Shown one piece after another: positions 1 to 8,742 of a stretch of 64,000 bases of DNA. The translations under genes were made by a program, and so were the position numbers. The notes under the pieces were generated by a model, which searched no databases, was not told the DNA's origin, and was given only the letters and a program-made list of their open reading frames with translations. The stretch's first letter is position 1; every line of letters begins with the position of its first letter. Where the stretch lies: assembly GCF_002335525.1 (NCBI RefSeq), contig NZ_BDUF01000011.1, forward strand, positions 59,286 through 123,285. The letters run 5' to 3'. Source of the stretch: Effusibacillus lacus (GTDB lineage: Bacteria > Bacillota > Bacilli > Tumebacillales > Effusibacillaceae).

Positions 1-846
1 CGGGTGAAGTCCCGGAATCCCATGTTTTGGTTTGTGATTTCGGCAGTGTTGTATCTGGCTTTGACAGCATTGCTGGGAATCAGCCAACTATTGATGATTG
101 GAATGGGGATTGGACTAAAGTTCTATCCGGCCATCTTTACGATTCACATATGGGCTGGCTTGATCGGCTGGTTTACGATGTTGATCATTGGATTTACTTA
201 CAAGTTGTTTCCGATGTTCACCCTCTCCCACGGGTTCAGTGAGAGGAGGCAGACGTTGATTCTGTTCCTGCTCCATGGGGCGATTGGAGCGACTGCAATG
301 GGGGCTTTGACAAACAGTGAATGGGTTCAGGCTGCCGGATTGGCAGTGTTTCTTGCAGGGATTCTGTTGTTTGGGGTGGACGTGGCGGATATTTACAAGC
401 ACCGGATGCGCGGCAAGCTGGAACTGCCGATGGCGATGGCGGTTGTGGCGATTGTCTGGCTGGCGGGCCTGGTTCTTGCGATTTTAACCGTTCGATGGCT
501 CGGGTCCGGTTTCGGCAGCAGACTCATCACGGCGCTGGGGCTGGCATTTTTCCTGGGATGGTTGTCCCAGACCATTATGGGTTACTTGTACAAAATCGTC
601 CCGTTCCTGATCTGGAACGAACGCTATGCAGACAAGGTCGGCCGGCAACCGGTGCCCATGCTGAAGGACATGGTGAACGAGAAGATTACGGGTGTGGTGG
701 CGGTTCTCTACAATGCCGGATTGGCGACAGCATTGGCAGGAATCGGAATGGGGGTGGCTGCTGCTGTCTATGGCGGGTTCGGGTTGCTGGCTGTTGCGGT
801 GGCGGTATTCGTATCCCAAATGGTGAAAGTAATCGTTCCGATTTAA
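1..846 (+). CDS. Haem-copper oxidase subunit I-like membrane protein (5' end cut by window)
   Basis: Polytopic membrane protein with about eight hydrophobic segments. The frame is open to the window edge, and the first possible start (GTG at 4) has no visible RBS, so the true start is probably upstream. Its segments HIWAGLIGWF and SQTIMGYLYKIVPF, with a histidine near a membrane face, resemble the small cbb3/NorB-like subunit I relatives of Firmicutes. No complete set of haem or copper ligands can be checked in the fragment. It ends 25 bases before a DUF59 gene and leads a cluster of Fe-S/NO-type small proteins, suggesting a role in respiration or NO handling (inference). A shorter relative lies at 11476-11916 on the minus strand. 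Confidence 0.6.
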   Translation, partial: RVKSRNPMFWFVISAVLYLALTALLGISQLLMIGMGIGLKFYPAIFTIHIWAGLIGWFTMLIIGFTYKLFPMFTLSHGFSERRQTLILFLLHGAIGATAMGALTNSEWVQAAGLAVFLAGILLFGVDVADIYKHRMRGKLELPMAMAVVAIVWLAGLVLAILTVRWLGSGFGSRLITALGLAFFLGWLSQTIMGYLYKIVPFLIWNERYADKVGRQPVPMLKDMVNEKITGVVAVLYNAGLATALAGIGMGVAAAVYGGFGLLAVAVAVFVSQMVKVIVPI

Positions 847-871
847 AGAAACGCAAAAGGAGGAGATTCAA

Positions 872-1168
872 ATGACGATTCAAGAGGAAGTGCAGGAACG
901 GCTGAGGGAAGTGATTGACCCGGAACTTGGCATCAACGTGGTGGATTTGGGGCTGATTTACAAGGTGGAGGTAAACGGTGAAGACGTGGAGATTACCATG
1001 ACCCTCACCACCATGGGCTGCCCGCTGCACGACCAGATGGCAAGAGCGGTGCGGTTCGCGGCGGAGCGTGTGTCGGGTGTCAAGAACGTTAATGTGCAAG
1101 TGGTCTGGTCACCCCCCTGGAATCCGTCCATGATGTCGGACGCGGCGAAAGCGGCTCTTCGCCGGTAA
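872..1168 (+). CDS. DUF59 / MIP18-family metal-sulfur cluster assembly protein
   Basis: 98-residue single-domain protein of the DUF59 (PaaD/SufT/MIP18) family. The family start (LREVIDPELGINVVDLGLIY) and the TMTLTTMGCPLHD segment with its conserved Cys are both present. Family members help mature Fe-S proteins in the cytoplasm. The start at 872 follows a strong AAGGAGGAG. It lies 25 bases after the membrane protein and 12 before the DUF2249 gene, so the set is probably one transcript. The context points to Fe-S maturation or repair rather than phenylacetate metabolism, since no paa gene is nearby. Confidence 0.85.
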   Translation: MTIQEEVQERLREVIDPELGINVVDLGLIYKVEVNGEDVEITMTLTTMGCPLHDQMARAVRFAAERVSGVKNVNVQVVWSPPWNPSMMSDAAKAALRR

Positions 1169-1180
1169 GGAGGGGCAAGG

Positions 1181-1672
1181 ATGGACCCGCTCCATGTAGA
1201 TGTCAAATCTTTGTTAAAAAATGGTCCCCATCTATACGGTACAATGATGGAGAAGGTAAACAGCCTGGCACCCGGCCAGGGCATGGTCGTCAAAGCTCCT
1301 TTCAAGCCGCTCCCGCTTATTTCTTTCATGCGCAAGAAAGGGTATGAGGCCCATGTGGACAAAGCGGGACTGTTCGGTTACACGGTGACTTTTGAATTCA
1401 AGGGAATTCCGAAGGAAGAGGAGTTGGAGGCCATGGAAGCTTTGCCAGAAAAATCGGTTACTTACCGTTTGGACAACAGGGGGTTGTTCCCGCCGGAACC
1501 CCAGTTGCGCACGTTGGCCAAGCTGAATGAAATGCAAGCCGGCGAAGTGCTGGAGATCCACAACGACCGGGTGCCCGTCTTCCTTTTCCCCAAGCTGGAA
1601 GAGCAGGGGTATCCCTACGAGGTTGAGCAGTTGGAAGATGGATCGGCCAAGGTTCGGATTCGGAAGAAATAG
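1181..1672 (+). CDS. DUF2249 double-domain protein
   Basis: 163-residue soluble protein built of two DUF2249-like halves (about 5-75 and 88-160). Each half shows a G-x-x-LEI/MVVKAP-type strand followed by a P-LF/LP helix and a G-Y-x-(A/Y)-E/V strand. DUF2249 proteins often accompany ScdA/hemerythrin and denitrification genes in Firmicutes, but no biochemical role is established. The start ATG follows AAGGAGGGGCAAGG. It sits between DUF59 and ScdA-N genes, which supports a shared role in nitrosative-stress or Fe-S chemistry (inference). Confidence 0.75.
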   Translation: MDPLHVDVKSLLKNGPHLYGTMMEKVNSLAPGQGMVVKAPFKPLPLISFMRKKGYEAHVDKAGLFGYTVTFEFKGIPKEEELEAMEALPEKSVTYRLDNRGLFPPEPQLRTLAKLNEMQAGEVLEIHNDRVPVFLFPKLEEQGYPYEVEQLEDGSAKVRIRKK

Positions 1673-1746
1673 TCGAACTTGTGCGAGGGTCGTCGGCGGG
1701 CGGGCTGTCCCCCTCCGGCGGCTGTAAGGAAAGGAGAGGCCAGCGG

Positions 1747-1971
1747 ATGAAGATCACAAAAGAAACGATTATTGAGAAGGTGTTGGAGAAGTACCCCCAA
1801 TCCATGCAGGTGTTGGCCGCATTGAATATCGACACCTGCTGCGGCGCCCATCAAACGATCGAAGAAGGCTGCATGCAATCGGGCAAAAACCCCGAGGCGG
1901 TCGTGCAGATGCTGAATGACCTTTTCACGGAAGAAAGCTGCGGCAACTGCGGCGAATGTGGCTGCAACTGA
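1747..1971 (+). CDS. ScdA N-terminal (DUF542) domain protein with Cys-rich tail
   Basis: 74-residue protein matching the DUF542/ScdA N-terminal domain: a short helical fold with the NIDTCCGAH motif, the conserved Cys-Cys signature of di-iron Fe-S repair proteins. The hemerythrin half of full ScdA is absent. Instead the protein ends in a cysteine-rich tail (CGNCGECGCN, four Cys) that could bind metal. The start at 1747 is chosen because GGAAAGGAGAGG lies just upstream; a longer in-frame opening from 1681 has no RBS. A terminator follows at once, so it is the last gene of the cluster. Confidence 0.75.
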   Translation: MKITKETIIEKVLEKYPQSMQVLAALNIDTCCGAHQTIEEGCMQSGKNPEAVVQMLNDLFTEESCGNCGECGCN

Positions 1972-1979
1972 ATCTCTGT

Positions 1980-2006
1980 GCTGCCTTCAAGGCAGTTTTT
2001 TTTTTC
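1980..2006 (+). terminator. Rho-independent terminator of the Fe-S/NO cluster
   Basis: CTGCC-TTCAA-GGCAG hairpin followed by a run of ten T, nine bases after the DUF542 stop codon. Confidence 0.8.
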
Positions 2007-2097
2007 GCGCAAATGGCGGATTAATTTATTTACCAAATCTATGAGAGATCAGGAATGGAAATGAGTTATGGGTTAAAGTGCTCATTGATAGGCGTTG

Positions 2098-2115
2098 TTG
2101 GCACAGATATTGCAT
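2098..2115 (+). promoter_or_regulatory. Sigma-54 (-24/-12) promoter for gabT
   Basis: TTGGCAC-N5-TTGCAT matches the sigma-54 consensus, with GG (2100-2101) and GC (2112-2113) separated by exactly 10 bases. A start near 2125 would leave a leader of about 70 bases before the gabT ATG. A sigma-54 enhancer-binding protein is encoded just downstream (3807-5465). Confidence 0.85.
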
Positions 2116-2139
2116 TAAATAGTTCTATTAAATAGTTCT
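2114..2139 (+). repeat. Tandem 13-bp duplication at the gabT promoter
   Basis: ATTAAATAGTTCT occurs twice head to tail (2114-2126 and 2127-2139). The first copy begins inside the -12 element, so the duplication forms the initially transcribed region. Confidence 0.8.
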
Positions 2140-2194
2140 TCAGATTGCTCCCATTCTCAATCTTCAACCATTATCAATAAAAGGAGTTGTTACA

Positions 2195-3544
2195 ATGAAC
2201 ACAACTGCAAGAAGGTTTATCAGAATGAATACGACGATCCCGGGTCCAAAAGCGAAAGAGCTGTTGGAAAGAAAAGAGCAAAACGTTCCCCGTGGTCCTT
2301 TTAATACAGTTCCTACTTTTGCGGAGAAAGGGGAAGGGGCTTTACTTACAGATGTGGACGGTAATACATTCATTGACTTTGCCGGAGCGATCGGCAGCCT
2401 GAATGCCGGACATTGTCCCCGTAAAGTGGTGGAAGCTTTGAAGGAACAACTTGATTACTATATCCACCCCTGTTTTCATGTAATGATGTATGAACCATAT
2501 GTCAAACTGGCGGAAAAGCTCAATGAAATTACGCCCGGTTCGCATGCGAAGAAAACGTTTTTCCTGAACAGCGGGGCGGAAGCAGTGGAAAATGCGGTGA
2601 AGATCGCCCGGAAATACACGGGCCGAAAAGCGATTATTTCGTTTGAGAGAGGATTTCACGGCCGGACCTTGCTTGCAATGTCGCTCACTAGCAAGGTAAA
2701 ACCCTACAAGTTTGGCTTTGGCCCATTTGCTCCCGATACCTACAAGATGGCTTATCCATATTATTTCCGCCGTCCTAAAGGAACGTCACCCGACCAACTG
2801 GACCAGGAAATCCTGCTGCGGCTTGAGAACTTTTTTCTGTCGGAAGTACCGGCGGAAGAGGTGGCGGCCATTATAATGGAACCGGTTCAGGGGGAAGGGG
2901 GATTCGTTGTCCCCTCCAAGACTTTTGTACAGGGCGTCAGAAATATTTGCGATAAATACGGGATCCTGCTGATTGCCGATGAGGTTCAGACTGGATTTGG
3001 CCGGACAGGCAAGATGTTTGCAATGGAACATTTCGATGTGGTTCCGGATCTGATGACCATGTCAAAGTCGATTGCCGCCGGTCTGCCGATCAGTGCGGTT
3101 ACGGGAAGGGCTGAAATTATGGATCGTCCTTCGCCTGGAGAAATTGGCGGTACGTACGGGGGAAGTCCGCTCGGTTGTGTTGCCGCCCTGAAAGTGATCG
3201 AAATGATGGAAGAGGATAGACTTGTTGAGCGAGCGAATGTGATCGGGGAAAAAATAATGTCCCGATTCCTTCAGATGAAGCAAAAGTATTCTGTGATCGG
3301 TGATGTTCGCGGCTTGGGAGCCATGTGTGCAATTGAACTGGTAAAAGACGACACAAAAGAGCCGGATAAGGAATTGGCAGGCCGGATCATTCAGGAATGC
3401 AACCGCCGTGGGGTAATCGTGATGGGGGCCGGCCTCTATGGAAACGTTATCCGGATTCTGTCTCCGTTGGTAATTACCGATGAGCAGTTGGAAGAAGGTC
3501 TTGACGTAATCAAAGAGGTTTTTGCCGACTTTGTAAAGAATTAA
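2195..3544 (+). CDS. gabT: 4-aminobutyrate aminotransferase
   Basis: 449-residue class III PLP aminotransferase closely resembling Bacillus GabT along its whole length (FIDFAGAIG, NSGAEAVENAVKIARKYT, GFHGRT, EPVQGEGGF, DEVQTGFGRTG). It should move the amino group of GABA to 2-oxoglutarate, giving succinic semialdehyde and glutamate in the cytoplasm. The PLP lysine is K291 in MTMSKSIAAGLP, and the cofactor Asp is in the ADEVQ motif. The start follows AAGGAG at good spacing. It is a single gene with its own sigma-54 promoter and terminator, followed by the activator gene. A putrescine- or ornithine-type transaminase is less likely from the GabT-like motifs. Confidence 0.9.
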   Translation: MNTTARRFIRMNTTIPGPKAKELLERKEQNVPRGPFNTVPTFAEKGEGALLTDVDGNTFIDFAGAIGSLNAGHCPRKVVEALKEQLDYYIHPCFHVMMYEPYVKLAEKLNEITPGSHAKKTFFLNSGAEAVENAVKIARKYTGRKAIISFERGFHGRTLLAMSLTSKVKPYKFGFGPFAPDTYKMAYPYYFRRPKGTSPDQLDQEILLRLENFFLSEVPAEEVAAIIMEPVQGEGGFVVPSKTFVQGVRNICDKYGILLIADEVQTGFGRTGKMFAMEHFDVVPDLMTMSKSIAAGLPISAVTGRAEIMDRPSPGEIGGTYGGSPLGCVAALKVIEMMEEDRLVERANVIGEKIMSRFLQMKQKYSVIGDVRGLGAMCAIELVKDDTKEPDKELAGRIIQECNRRGVIVMGAGLYGNVIRILSPLVITDEQLEEGLDVIKEVFADFVKN

Positions 3545-3561
3545 AGCGAAACGATTTCCTA

Positions 3562-3593
3562 ACCCGATCCGATGGTCGGGTATTTATTTGTTT
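3562..3593 (+). terminator. Terminator after gabT
   Basis: ACCCGATC-CGAT-GGTCGGGT, an 8-bp stem with one G-U pair, followed by a T-rich stretch. Confidence 0.7.
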
Positions 3594-3605
3594 GATTTAA
3601 TGCTG

Positions 3606-3627
3606 AATTGCATTTATTGATGCAATT
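3606..3627 (+). promoter_or_regulatory. Candidate upstream activator sequence
   Basis: Perfect inverted repeat AATTGCAT-N6-ATGCAATT. It is centred about 150 bases upstream of the sigma-54 promoter at 3763, the usual distance for an enhancer-binding-protein site. Assignment to the activator encoded at 3807 is inference. Confidence 0.5.
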
Positions 3628-3762
3628 TGGAATTGCTTGAAATACCTTCTCTTTATAAGCAGGAAAGAGGATATTGGGCATAGAATTCTAAATATTAATT
3701 CTATTATGCATTATATTTATTGGAATACGATGTTAGTTTACATCACATAAATTGTTTTTTTA

Positions 3763-3780
3763 TTGGCACAGAAATTGCAT
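3763..3780 (+). promoter_or_regulatory. Sigma-54 promoter of the activator-ureohydrolase-importer operon
   Basis: TTGGCAC-N5-TTGCAT with GG (3765-3766) and GC (3777-3778) exactly 10 apart, almost identical to the gabT promoter. The predicted start near 3790 lies only about 17 bases before the activator's ATG, so the activator itself would be sigma-54 driven. Confidence 0.85.
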
Positions 3781-3806
3781 AATTTTTTCTGTGAGGGGGA
3801 AGCAGG

Positions 3807-5465
3807 ATGGCGGGAAGTCTGCAACTGTCAAAAGAAACGCTTTTAATTCTGATCGATCGAATCCCGCAACCGATTCTTTTGTTGGACGATAACGGAAATG
3901 TGTTGTTTGCCAATCAAAAAGCGCATTCCTCTTTTTCTATCGAGAAGGTAAGAGAGCAACTCTTGAAACTGGGAACGGAGGATGGAAAGCTGGTTGTCAA
4001 TGGGTACACGTACCATTGTATATATACCGGATACAGCTCGTTCCATCTCTGGTATTTAAATGATGTTACGGAACTTGAACGTCTTCAGAGCAGCAACCAA
4101 GAACTGGAAGAGATATTCAATTCGTCGTTTGACGAGATTTTTGTTACAGATGGGGAGGGAGTTTGTCTTCGGGTAAATCCCGCAGGTGAAAAACTGTATG
4201 GAGCAACAGCCGACCAATTGATCGGAAAAAAAGTGGAAGATCTCAGCAAGTCCGGTTTTTTCAATCCTCCTTTGACACCGTTGGTAATCAAACACAAGAG
4301 GAAGATGTCCGGGGTACAGACAGCCAAAAACGGCAAAACCTTGTATGTTACCGGCAACCCTGTGTTTGATGAGGCGGGGAATATCGTGCGAATTATATTT
4401 AACAGTCGCGATTTGACAGATTTTAAAATATTGGAGCGGCGATTGGAAGAAACCGAGTCCTTATTGTCCACCTACCGCACTGAATTGGTTGAATTGACAA
4501 AAACAGTTGGCGAGACCCAGATTGTGGTTCAATCCGAATCAATGCAACGGATGGTGGCAGTGGTCAGCAAGGTCGCTCCGGTCGATTCCACTCTTTTGAT
4601 AACAGGTGAATCCGGTGTAGGAAAAAGTAAAATTGCCGCACTGATCCATGAGTGGAGCTCCCGGAAAGGAAAACCGTTTATTCAGGTGAACTGCGGGGCA
4701 ATTCCGGATGCACTGTTTGAATCGGAATTGTTCGGGTATGAAGGAGGTGCGTTCACCGGTGCCCGTAAAGAGGGAAAAAAAGGACTCATCGAATTAGCGG
4801 AAGGAGGGACTCTTTTTCTCGATGAAATAGGCGAACTGCCTCTGCCAATCCAGGTCAAATTGCTGGAGGTTATTCAGGAACATAAATTTCGGCGGGTTGG
4901 GGGAGAGACGGTTCGACAGTCAAATATTCGGATTATTGCGGCAACCAACCAGGATCTCAAATATTTGGTAGAAACTGGAAAGTTTCGTGAAGATCTTTTC
5001 TTTCGCCTGAACGTAATCCCGATTCACGTTCCTCCTCTGCGCCATCGTACAGAAGAGATACCGTTGTTAATTGATCTTTACCTGGACAGGTTTAATCGTC
5101 GATACGGATTGCAAAAAATGATCGATTCGGAAGTCCGGGAAATTTTTCTGCGCTATCGTTGGCCGGGCAACATTCGGGAGCTTGAAAATTTGATCGAACG
5201 TCTCGTGTTAACCTCGGAAAGTTCAATGATCCGAATCACGGATTTGCCTGACGGATTCCAGACCAATGCAAGGCCGTCAACAGCTGTTTCCGTAAATGGG
5301 ATCGTTCCGCTCAAACATGCGGTGGAAATGGTGGAAGCCGAGTTATTGCGGAGGGCTCATGAAGAATACGGGACGACCTACAAAATGGCGGAAGTGCTGA
5401 AAGTCAACCAATCCACCATCGTCCGCAAATTAAGCCGTTACCAAAAACTTTTCAAGGGGGACTAA
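3807..5465 (+). CDS. PAS-containing sigma-54-dependent transcriptional activator
   Basis: 552-residue bacterial enhancer-binding protein. Order: an N-terminal PAS-like domain (about 17-85, ILLLDDNGNVLFANQ), a second PAS domain (about 98-205, IFVTDGEGVCLRVN), a short coiled linker, the AAA+ domain (about 240-470) with Walker A G267-ESGVGKS, the sigma-54 contact loop GAFTGA (314-319) and Walker B GGTLFLDEIGE, then a C-terminal HTH (YKMAEVLKVNQSTIVRKL). There is no receiver domain, so it probably senses a small ligand through PAS, as RocR-like activators do. It is the first gene of its own operon, 3 bases ahead of the ureohydrolase. Predicted targets are the promoters at 2098 and 3763. Confidence 0.9.
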   Translation: MAGSLQLSKETLLILIDRIPQPILLLDDNGNVLFANQKAHSSFSIEKVREQLLKLGTEDGKLVVNGYTYHCIYTGYSSFHLWYLNDVTELERLQSSNQELEEIFNSSFDEIFVTDGEGVCLRVNPAGEKLYGATADQLIGKKVEDLSKSGFFNPPLTPLVIKHKRKMSGVQTAKNGKTLYVTGNPVFDEAGNIVRIIFNSRDLTDFKILERRLEETESLLSTYRTELVELTKTVGETQIVVQSESMQRMVAVVSKVAPVDSTLLITGESGVGKSKIAALIHEWSSRKGKPFIQVNCGAIPDALFESELFGYEGGAFTGARKEGKKGLIELAEGGTLFLDEIGELPLPIQVKLLEVIQEHKFRRVGGETVRQSNIRIIAATNQDLKYLVETGKFREDLFFRLNVIPIHVPPLRHRTEEIPLLIDLYLDRFNRRYGLQKMIDSEVREIFLRYRWPGNIRELENLIERLVLTSESSMIRITDLPDGFQTNARPSTAVSVNGIVPLKHAVEMVEAELLRRAHEEYGTTYKMAEVLKVNQSTIVRKLSRYQKLFKGD

Positions 5466-5468
5466 ACA

Positions 5469-6437
5469 ATGTCAAGCAAACAAGCAACTCCATTTTCTGT
5501 TCCAAATTTGCACGCGACACCAAGATTCAGCGGGATTCGCACCTTTATGCGGCTGCCCTATCAGGCTGAACCGGAGAAAAAAGATTTTGTCATCCTGGGC
5601 GCGCCCTTTGACACGGCAGCCAGTTACCGAACCGGTGCCAGATTCGGACCGGAAGCGATCCGGCGGATTTCCACCCTGTTGCGCCCATCCAACATATTTC
5701 ACCGAATCAGGCCAAGCGACTATTTGGATGGGGTTGACGGCGGAGATATTATGGTGATTCCGGGAAATACACAGCAAAGCCATCTCAACATAACGAGTCA
5801 TGTGCAGGCATGGGTGGAGCAAGGGGCAGTTCCGATTACATTAGGCGGGGATCATTCCGTATCCCTGCCGCAGCTGCGGGCAATTGCAGCTGTGCACGGA
5901 CCGTTATCGCTTGTTCACTTTGATGCGCATGGCGATACATGGGATGAATATTGGGGAGAAAAGTATACACACGGAACCCCGTTCCGGCGGGCCGTTGAAG
6001 AAGGGATCATCGACCCTTCGCGCTCTATTCAAATCGGTATGCGTGGCACCGTATACGATCCAAATGATATAGAGGAAGCACGTGATCTCGGGTTTCAGGT
6101 GATTACTGCTGACGAAGTGCGTGAAATCGGCTTCGAAGAAACGATCCGCCAAATTCATGAACGGGTTGGAAAATCGAAAGCATTCCTCACATTTGATATA
6201 GATTTTCTCGACCCAGTCTACGCTCCGGGTACGGGAACCCCGGAAATTGCCGGCTTTACGAGTGCGGAAGCACAGTATATGTTACGCAGGCTGACAGGCT
6301 TGCAATTTGTCGGATTTGACGTTGTGGAGGTATTGCCCGCCCTTGATCCGTCGGAAGTGACAGCACTCACCGCAGCGGCTGTCGCTTACGAGTTTATCAG
6401 TCTGTTGGCGGTAGCCAGGCGCGACGGGAATTTGTAA
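5469..6437 (+). CDS. Ureohydrolase (agmatinase/guanidinobutyrase family)
   Basis: 322-residue arginase-superfamily enzyme with the full binuclear Mn site: GGDHS (D128, H129), HFDAHGD (H150, D152, H154, D156) and FDIDFLDP (D243, D245), followed by the typical PGTGTPE turn. It hydrolyses a guanidino compound to urea plus an amine. The family includes agmatinase (SpeB), guanidinobutyrase (GbuA) and other guanidino-acid hydrolases, which motifs alone do not separate. The nearby co-regulated gabT favours 4-guanidinobutyrate giving urea and GABA (inference); agmatine giving putrescine remains possible. It follows the activator by 3 bases and precedes a polyamine-type importer. Confidence 0.85.
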   Translation: MSSKQATPFSVPNLHATPRFSGIRTFMRLPYQAEPEKKDFVILGAPFDTAASYRTGARFGPEAIRRISTLLRPSNIFHRIRPSDYLDGVDGGDIMVIPGNTQQSHLNITSHVQAWVEQGAVPITLGGDHSVSLPQLRAIAAVHGPLSLVHFDAHGDTWDEYWGEKYTHGTPFRRAVEEGIIDPSRSIQIGMRGTVYDPNDIEEARDLGFQVITADEVREIGFEETIRQIHERVGKSKAFLTFDIDFLDPVYAPGTGTPEIAGFTSAEAQYMLRRLTGLQFVGFDVVEVLPALDPSEVTALTAAAVAYEFISLLAVARRDGNL

Positions 6438-6467
6438 TCACGGAAATCTTGCAAAGGGGGTATTGTC

Positions 6468-7556
6468 ATGGCAGCGGGAGCGAGTCTTCAACTTTCAGAA
6501 GTCACCAAGTATTACAAGAAATTCCGAGCTGTGGACAATGTAAGTTTATCCGTTCAAAAAGGGGAATTCCTGACGATTTTGGGACCCAGCGGTTCCGGAA
6601 AAACCTCCTTGTTGAAGCTAATTGCCGGATTTGAAGAGCCGAGTGAGGGCAGTATTTATCTCAATGAACAGGACATCACAAGGATGAAAGCTTTTCAACG
6701 GAATATCGGAATGCTGTTTCAAAATTACGCACTGTTTCCTCATATGACTGTTTTTGAAAATATCGCCTATCCATTGAAAATCCGCAAATGGCCGAAAGCG
6801 GATATTACGCGGGAAGTCAATCGGGTTCTCGATCTTGTTCATCTAAGCGCCCATGGTTCACGCTATCCAAAACAGCTTTCGGGAGGACAGCAGCAGCGTG
6901 TTGCCCTGGCGCGAGCGATTGTTTTTAATCCGCCGCTGCTTTTGCTGGATGAACCTCTCTCCGCACTTGATAAAAAACTTCGCCAACAGATGCAATTAGA
7001 AATCAAACATATTCAGGAAAAGGTAGGGATTACCACCATAAGTGTAACCCATGATCAGGAAGAAGCATTAACCATGTCTGATCGGATCTGCGTGATGAAC
7101 AACGGAAGAATTGAACAGATCGATACGCCGGAAAATTTGTATACAAGTCCGAAAAACCGCTTTGTTGCAACATTTATTGGAGAGATGAATTTGCTGGATG
7201 GAAAGGTTACAGAGATCAAGAACGGTATGGCCAATATTATGATCGATTCCAATTTTTACATAACCGGTCAGTCCAACAGATCTCTATTATTCAATCATAC
7301 CTCAGACAGAACGGTATGTGTTGCCGTACGACCGGAAAATATCCGGATTGCTTCGGAAAACGGCGAATATCAAACGACTCTCCCGGTCACGATTGATGAA
7401 AAAATCTATGTGGGTGAGGCTCTCAAGGTAAGAGCGACCACTCACTTCGGCAAAGAGCTGCTCATCAAATTGCCGGCCGTCCAGTCATCCCGGTTGCATG
7501 ACAGAGAAGTACTGGTAGGCTGGAACAGCGAAGATGTAGTAGTAATCGCCGAGTAA
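6468..7556 (+). CDS. PotA-type ABC transporter ATP-binding protein
   Basis: 362-residue ABC ATPase of the spermidine/putrescine (PotA/FbpC) class. Walker A is GPSGSGKT (39-46), followed by the Q-loop, signature LSGGQQQR, Walker B LLLLDEPLSALD and the H-loop SVTHDQ. A C-terminal extension of about 120 residues with a TOBE-like segment (VAVRPENIRI) is typical of importer ATPases. The start at 6468 follows AAAGGGGG. It energises uptake together with the binding protein and two permeases downstream. The substrate is probably the guanidino compound or polyamine used by the adjacent ureohydrolase (inference). Confidence 0.88.
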   Translation: MAAGASLQLSEVTKYYKKFRAVDNVSLSVQKGEFLTILGPSGSGKTSLLKLIAGFEEPSEGSIYLNEQDITRMKAFQRNIGMLFQNYALFPHMTVFENIAYPLKIRKWPKADITREVNRVLDLVHLSAHGSRYPKQLSGGQQQRVALARAIVFNPPLLLLDEPLSALDKKLRQQMQLEIKHIQEKVGITTISVTHDQEEALTMSDRICVMNNGRIEQIDTPENLYTSPKNRFVATFIGEMNLLDGKVTEIKNGMANIMIDSNFYITGQSNRSLLFNHTSDRTVCVAVRPENIRIASENGEYQTTLPVTIDEKIYVGEALKVRATTHFGKELLIKLPAVQSSRLHDREVLVGWNSEDVVVIAE

Positions 7557-7639
7557 GCCCGTAATTGCGGATGACAGGGATGCCTGATCCGATACAGCAA
7601 CGAAGGTATTGAAGAAAATCAAAAACAGGGGGAACTTGT

Positions 7640-8728
7640 ATGTTGAAAAAGTTATTTGGTTTTGGCCTTGCTGCAAGCCTGGTCATGATGTCAGTCGGTT
7701 GTGGCAGCACGGACACGAAGTCAAATGCATCAGGCAACAGCAACAGCACCGGCAACGGAGGCGACAAGGTACTTAACATTATGGACTGGGGCGGGGCCAA
7801 CACAGAAGCCCACAAAAAGGGAATCTATGAAAAATTCGAGAAAGAGTTCGGCGTGAAAATCAACCTGGTCACTCCTACCGACTACGGTAAGCTCAAAGCG
7901 ATGGTACAGTCCGGGAACGTCGACATTGACGTGGCCGACGTTGACAGTGATTTCGTGATTCGCGGGGCGAATGAAGGACTTTTGGAAAAACTCGACTATG
8001 ACATTATCAAGCATAAAAATGACGTGATGCCTGAGTTTGTCCACGATTACGGGATTGGAGCGGAACTTTTCTCGACAGTTATCGCGTACAATACGAATTC
8101 TTTCCCGACCGGCAAGCATCCGAAGACGTGGACCGAATTCTGGGATGTCCAGAAGTTCCCGGGAAAACGCTCGTTATGGAAGTATCCGACCGGTTTACTG
8201 GAAGCTGCGTTGCTAGCGGATGGGGTGGAACCGAACAAGCTGTACCCGCTTGACGTAGACCGTGCATTCAAGAGTCTAGACAAGATTAAAAAGGATGTAA
8301 GCGTATGGTGGACGGCCGGTGCGCAACCTCCTCAGTTGCTCGCAAATGGTGAAGTTTCGTTGGCGATGGCGTGGAGCGGACGGATCAGCGCTGCCCAATC
8401 GCAAGGGGCTCCGGAAGCTGTTGAATTTAACCAGGGCCTGCTGATGGGCGACTCCTGGGTGGTGCCGAAAGGGACAAAGCATAAGGAGTTGGCGATGAAA
8501 TTTATCAATTTTGCGGTAGCGCCGGAAAATCAAGCTGCATACGCCAATTATATCGACTACTCTCCTGTCAACAAAAAAGCGCTTGATCTGTTAAGCAAGG
8601 ATCGTATCGCAAAAATCGGCCAATCTCCGGAAAACGCAAAAAATCAGGTGGTTGTGAATCTGGAGTGGTGGGTCAAGAATTTTGACCAGGTTAACGAACG
8701 GTTTGAGAAGTGGCTGCTCAACAAATAA
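7640..8728 (+). CDS. PotD-like extracellular solute-binding lipoprotein
   Basis: 362-residue binding protein. The N-terminus has Lys residues, a hydrophobic stretch and a lipobox ending MSVGC, so it should be processed and lipid-anchored at Cys21 on the outer face. A Ser/Gly/Asn-rich linker follows, then a PotD/PotF-type (SBP_bac_8) fold with LNIMDWGGANTE, FPGKRSLWKYP and LAMAWSGR segments and Trp-rich ligand-pocket regions. It delivers substrate to the permeases encoded 14 bases downstream. Cationic or guanidino substrates fit the family and the neighbours; no specific ligand can be read from the sequence. Confidence 0.85.
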   Translation: MLKKLFGFGLAASLVMMSVGCGSTDTKSNASGNSNSTGNGGDKVLNIMDWGGANTEAHKKGIYEKFEKEFGVKINLVTPTDYGKLKAMVQSGNVDIDVADVDSDFVIRGANEGLLEKLDYDIIKHKNDVMPEFVHDYGIGAELFSTVIAYNTNSFPTGKHPKTWTEFWDVQKFPGKRSLWKYPTGLLEAALLADGVEPNKLYPLDVDRAFKSLDKIKKDVSVWWTAGAQPPQLLANGEVSLAMAWSGRISAAQSQGAPEAVEFNQGLLMGDSWVVPKGTKHKELAMKFINFAVAPENQAAYANYIDYSPVNKKALDLLSKDRIAKIGQSPENAKNQVVVNLEWWVKNFDQVNERFEKWLLNK

Positions 8729-8742
8729 CACGGAGGGTTGGT

